In this document: in pieces, positions 62,662 to 64,000 of the stretch
Numbering within the stretch: the stretch's first letter is position 1
Layout: every line of letters begins with the position of its first letter
Assembly (NCBI GenBank): GCA_947500385.1
Contig: CANMSA010000012.1
Coordinates: 1 to 64,000, forward strand
From: an uncultured Flavobacteriaceae bacterium
GTDB taxonomy: Bacteria > Bacteroidota > Bacteroidia > Flavobacteriales > Flavobacteriaceae
Length of the DNA: 64,000 nucleotides
Reading direction: 5' to 3'
Program-made: the position numbers and the translations under genes
The notes under the pieces: model-generated
The model's input: the letters and a program-made list of their open reading frames with translations, nothing else
What the model was told of the DNA's origin: nothing
The model's database searches: none

Positions 62662-64000
62662 TTAGAGTGATTCACAATGCATCAACTCTTTTCGCTTCAT
62701 TTTGGCCCCCTGCATTTTTCCACCGCCCGCTTTTTCTTTGAGCATCATGTTGATCAGGCGATTGCGTTCTTGCTTTACCGCTTCCCTCATTTGCTTGTCC
62801 TTTTCAATATCAAAATAGGTGGCCCCATCAATAATGGTCTTCTCTGCCTTGGCATAGACCGATAGCGGGTGATCGCTCCACAAGACCAAATCGGCGTCCT
62901 TTCCAACCTTGATACTCCCCGTACGATCATCTAAATGCAGCAGTTTTGCCGGGTTAATGGTCACCATTTTCCAAGCTTCTTCTTCGCTTAGCCCCCCATA
63001 CTTTACAATTTTACCCGCCTCTTGGTTCAATCTTCTAATCATCTCGGCATCATCGCTATTAATGGCCACGGTGACCCCTTGGCTTTGCATAATAGCGGCA
63101 TTGTAGGGAATGGCATCGTTCACCTCAAACTTGTACGCCCACCAATCGCTAAAGGTACCGCCGCCGGCACCATGTTTGGCCATTTTATCGGCTACTTTAT
63201 AGCCTTCCAAAATGTGGGTAAAGGTATTGACACGAAAACCGAATTTTTCAGCAACCTTCATCATCATATTAATTTCGCTTTGAACATATGAATGGCAACT
63301 AATAAATCGTTCCCCATTCATAATTTCAACCAAGGTTTCCATTTCCTCGTCATAGCGAAACGGTTGGCCACTTTTCTTTCGTACTTCATATTCCTTGGCG
63401 CGTTGAAAGTAGTTCATGAAAACTTGTTCCACCCCCATACGGGTTTGCGGAAAGCGGCTAAAACTCTGCCAGTTGCTTTGTTTTACATTCTCGCCCAACG
63501 CAAACTTGATAAACTTGGGAGAATTATCGTAAATCATGTTCTCGGCACTTTCCCCCCATTTTAATTTTAAAATGGCTGAGCGCCCACCAATGGGATTGGC
63601 AGAACCATGGAGTAATTGCAAGGAGGTAACACCGCCCGCAAGCGCATGATAGATGCCCTTGTCTTCTGGATCTACAACATCTTCCATTTCTACTTCGGCC
63701 GATGAATTGTGCCCCGCCTCGTTAATCGATAGGGCGGCAATATGGCTGTGTTCATCAATGATACCGGCAGTTAAATGTTTACCGGTCGCATCGATTACTT
63801 TTGCACCACCAGTAGACAAATCCTTCCCTACTTTTGCAATCTTTCCATTTTTTACCAGTACATCGGTATTCTCCAAAATACCGCTTGCTTCACTGGTCCA
63901 TACGGTTGCATTCTTGAATAAGAGGTTTTCTGCTGCTGGAATCAAAGTATTGCCGTACGCGATATTAGGGAAGGTTACCCCGACCAATTCTGGTGGTGCC
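62662..64000 (-). CDS. Amidohydrolase family protein (partial, runs off the window)
   Basis: At least 445 residues are visible and the frame is open to the window edge, so the start lies beyond 64000. Catalytic features: HSH in 'TAGIIDEHSHIAAL', further His in 'ISCHSY' and 'NTFTHILEG', and Asp in 'AINSDDAEM'; the end 'GSIKVGKDADLVLWSDHPL' is typical. It probably hydrolyses a cyclic amide or peptide bond in the periplasm. It is first in a pair with the ligand-less paralog downstream. Confidence 0.85.
   Translation of the reverse strand, partial: APPELVGVTFPNIAYGNTLIPAAENLLFKNATVWTSEASGILENTDVLVKNGKIAKVGKDLSTGGAKVIDATGKHLTAGIIDEHSHIAALSINEAGHNSSAEVEMEDVVDPEDKGIYHALAGGVTSLQLLHGSANPIGGRSAILKLKWGESAENMIYDNSPKFIKFALGENVKQSNWQSFSRFPQTRMGVEQVFMNYFQRAKEYEVRKKSGQPFRYDEEMETLVEIMNGERFISCHSYVQSEINMMMKVAEKFGFRVNTFTHILEGYKVADKMAKHGAGGGTFSDWWAYKFEVNDAIPYNAAIMQSQGVTVAINSDDAEMIRRLNQEAGKIVKYGGLSEEEAWKMVTINPAKLLHLDDRTGSIKVGKDADLVLWSDHPLSVYAKAEKTIIDGATYFDIEKDKQMREAVKQERNRLINMMLKEKAGGGKMQGAKMKRKELMHCESL

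Overview
The window looks like the chromosome of a marine-type Flavobacteriaceae bacterium (Bacteroidota), possibly near Maribacter, Zobellia or Muricauda; the genus cannot be fixed from sequence reading alone. Evidence: a Bacteroidota-type 5S rRNA; -7 promoter boxes of the form TAnnTTTG with almost no Shine-Dalgarno sites; many short lipoproteins; a CarboxypepD_reg/TonB receptor; families largely confined to Flavobacteriia (DUF4249, DUF6048, DUF6452, DUF6503, DUF6768, CCC-motif membrane proteins, OstA-like protein); and the gene order spoT-fur-purA ... ostA-aminotransferase-TPR-DUF368-DUF368-aroE-DUF349. I see no insertion sequence, prophage, CRISPR array or tRNA gene.

Layout. 0-0.35 kb: tail of an rRNA operon (5S rRNA and terminator). 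0.65-7 kb: tandem DUF4249 lipoproteins, an amidohydrolase, a hemolysin III-type membrane protein, a ThuA protein, and a ZIP transporter with DUF4268. 7-12 kb: a THUMP RNA methyltransferase, then the operon rlmD-thioredoxin-DUF6452-DUF6048. 12-17.4 kb: an ECF sigma factor with a DUF6768 membrane partner, a channel-like membrane protein, rocD, a DUF2752/CCC-motif membrane operon, and an Smr protein. 17.4-26.8 kb: a cysteine desulfurase with a TTG start, an M23 peptidase-TonB receptor-secreted protein operon, then a coiled-coil protein, zapA, a probable 6S RNA and rny.

26.8-33.6 kb: the molybdate uptake operon (modA, a Mop-like TOBE protein, modB, modC) preceded by an erythromycin-esterase-like protein, then GNAT, vanadium-haloperoxidase-type, NTF2-like and cupin genes. 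33.8-43.8 kb: the long minus-strand block ostA-aminotransferase-TPR-DUF368-DUF368-aroE-DUF349 (envelope and core metabolism). 43.8-48 kb: a two-gene module (GDSL/beta-propeller/cytochrome c giant protein plus ThuA) that appears inserted between purA and ostA. 48-54.6 kb: purA, a Fur-family regulator, spoT, an M48 protease and a TrmH methyltransferase. 54.6-58.3 kb: a DUF6503 lipoprotein, then the molybdenum cofactor cluster moaD-moaE-moaC-mobA-moeB, which works downstream of the molybdate importer 26 kb away. 58.3-64 kb: two serine hydrolases of the beta-lactamase fold and a pair of amidohydrolases, the last running off the window.

Most of the window is housekeeping or lineage-core. The most notable signals are a structured 6S-like RNA between zapA and rny, three promoters whose -7 box lies exactly 4 nt before the ATG (candidate leaderless mRNAs), four TTG-started genes, a tandem duplication that carried along a divergent promoter, a cysteine-rich insertion in ornithine aminotransferase, and an amidohydrolase pair in which one member has lost its metal ligands.
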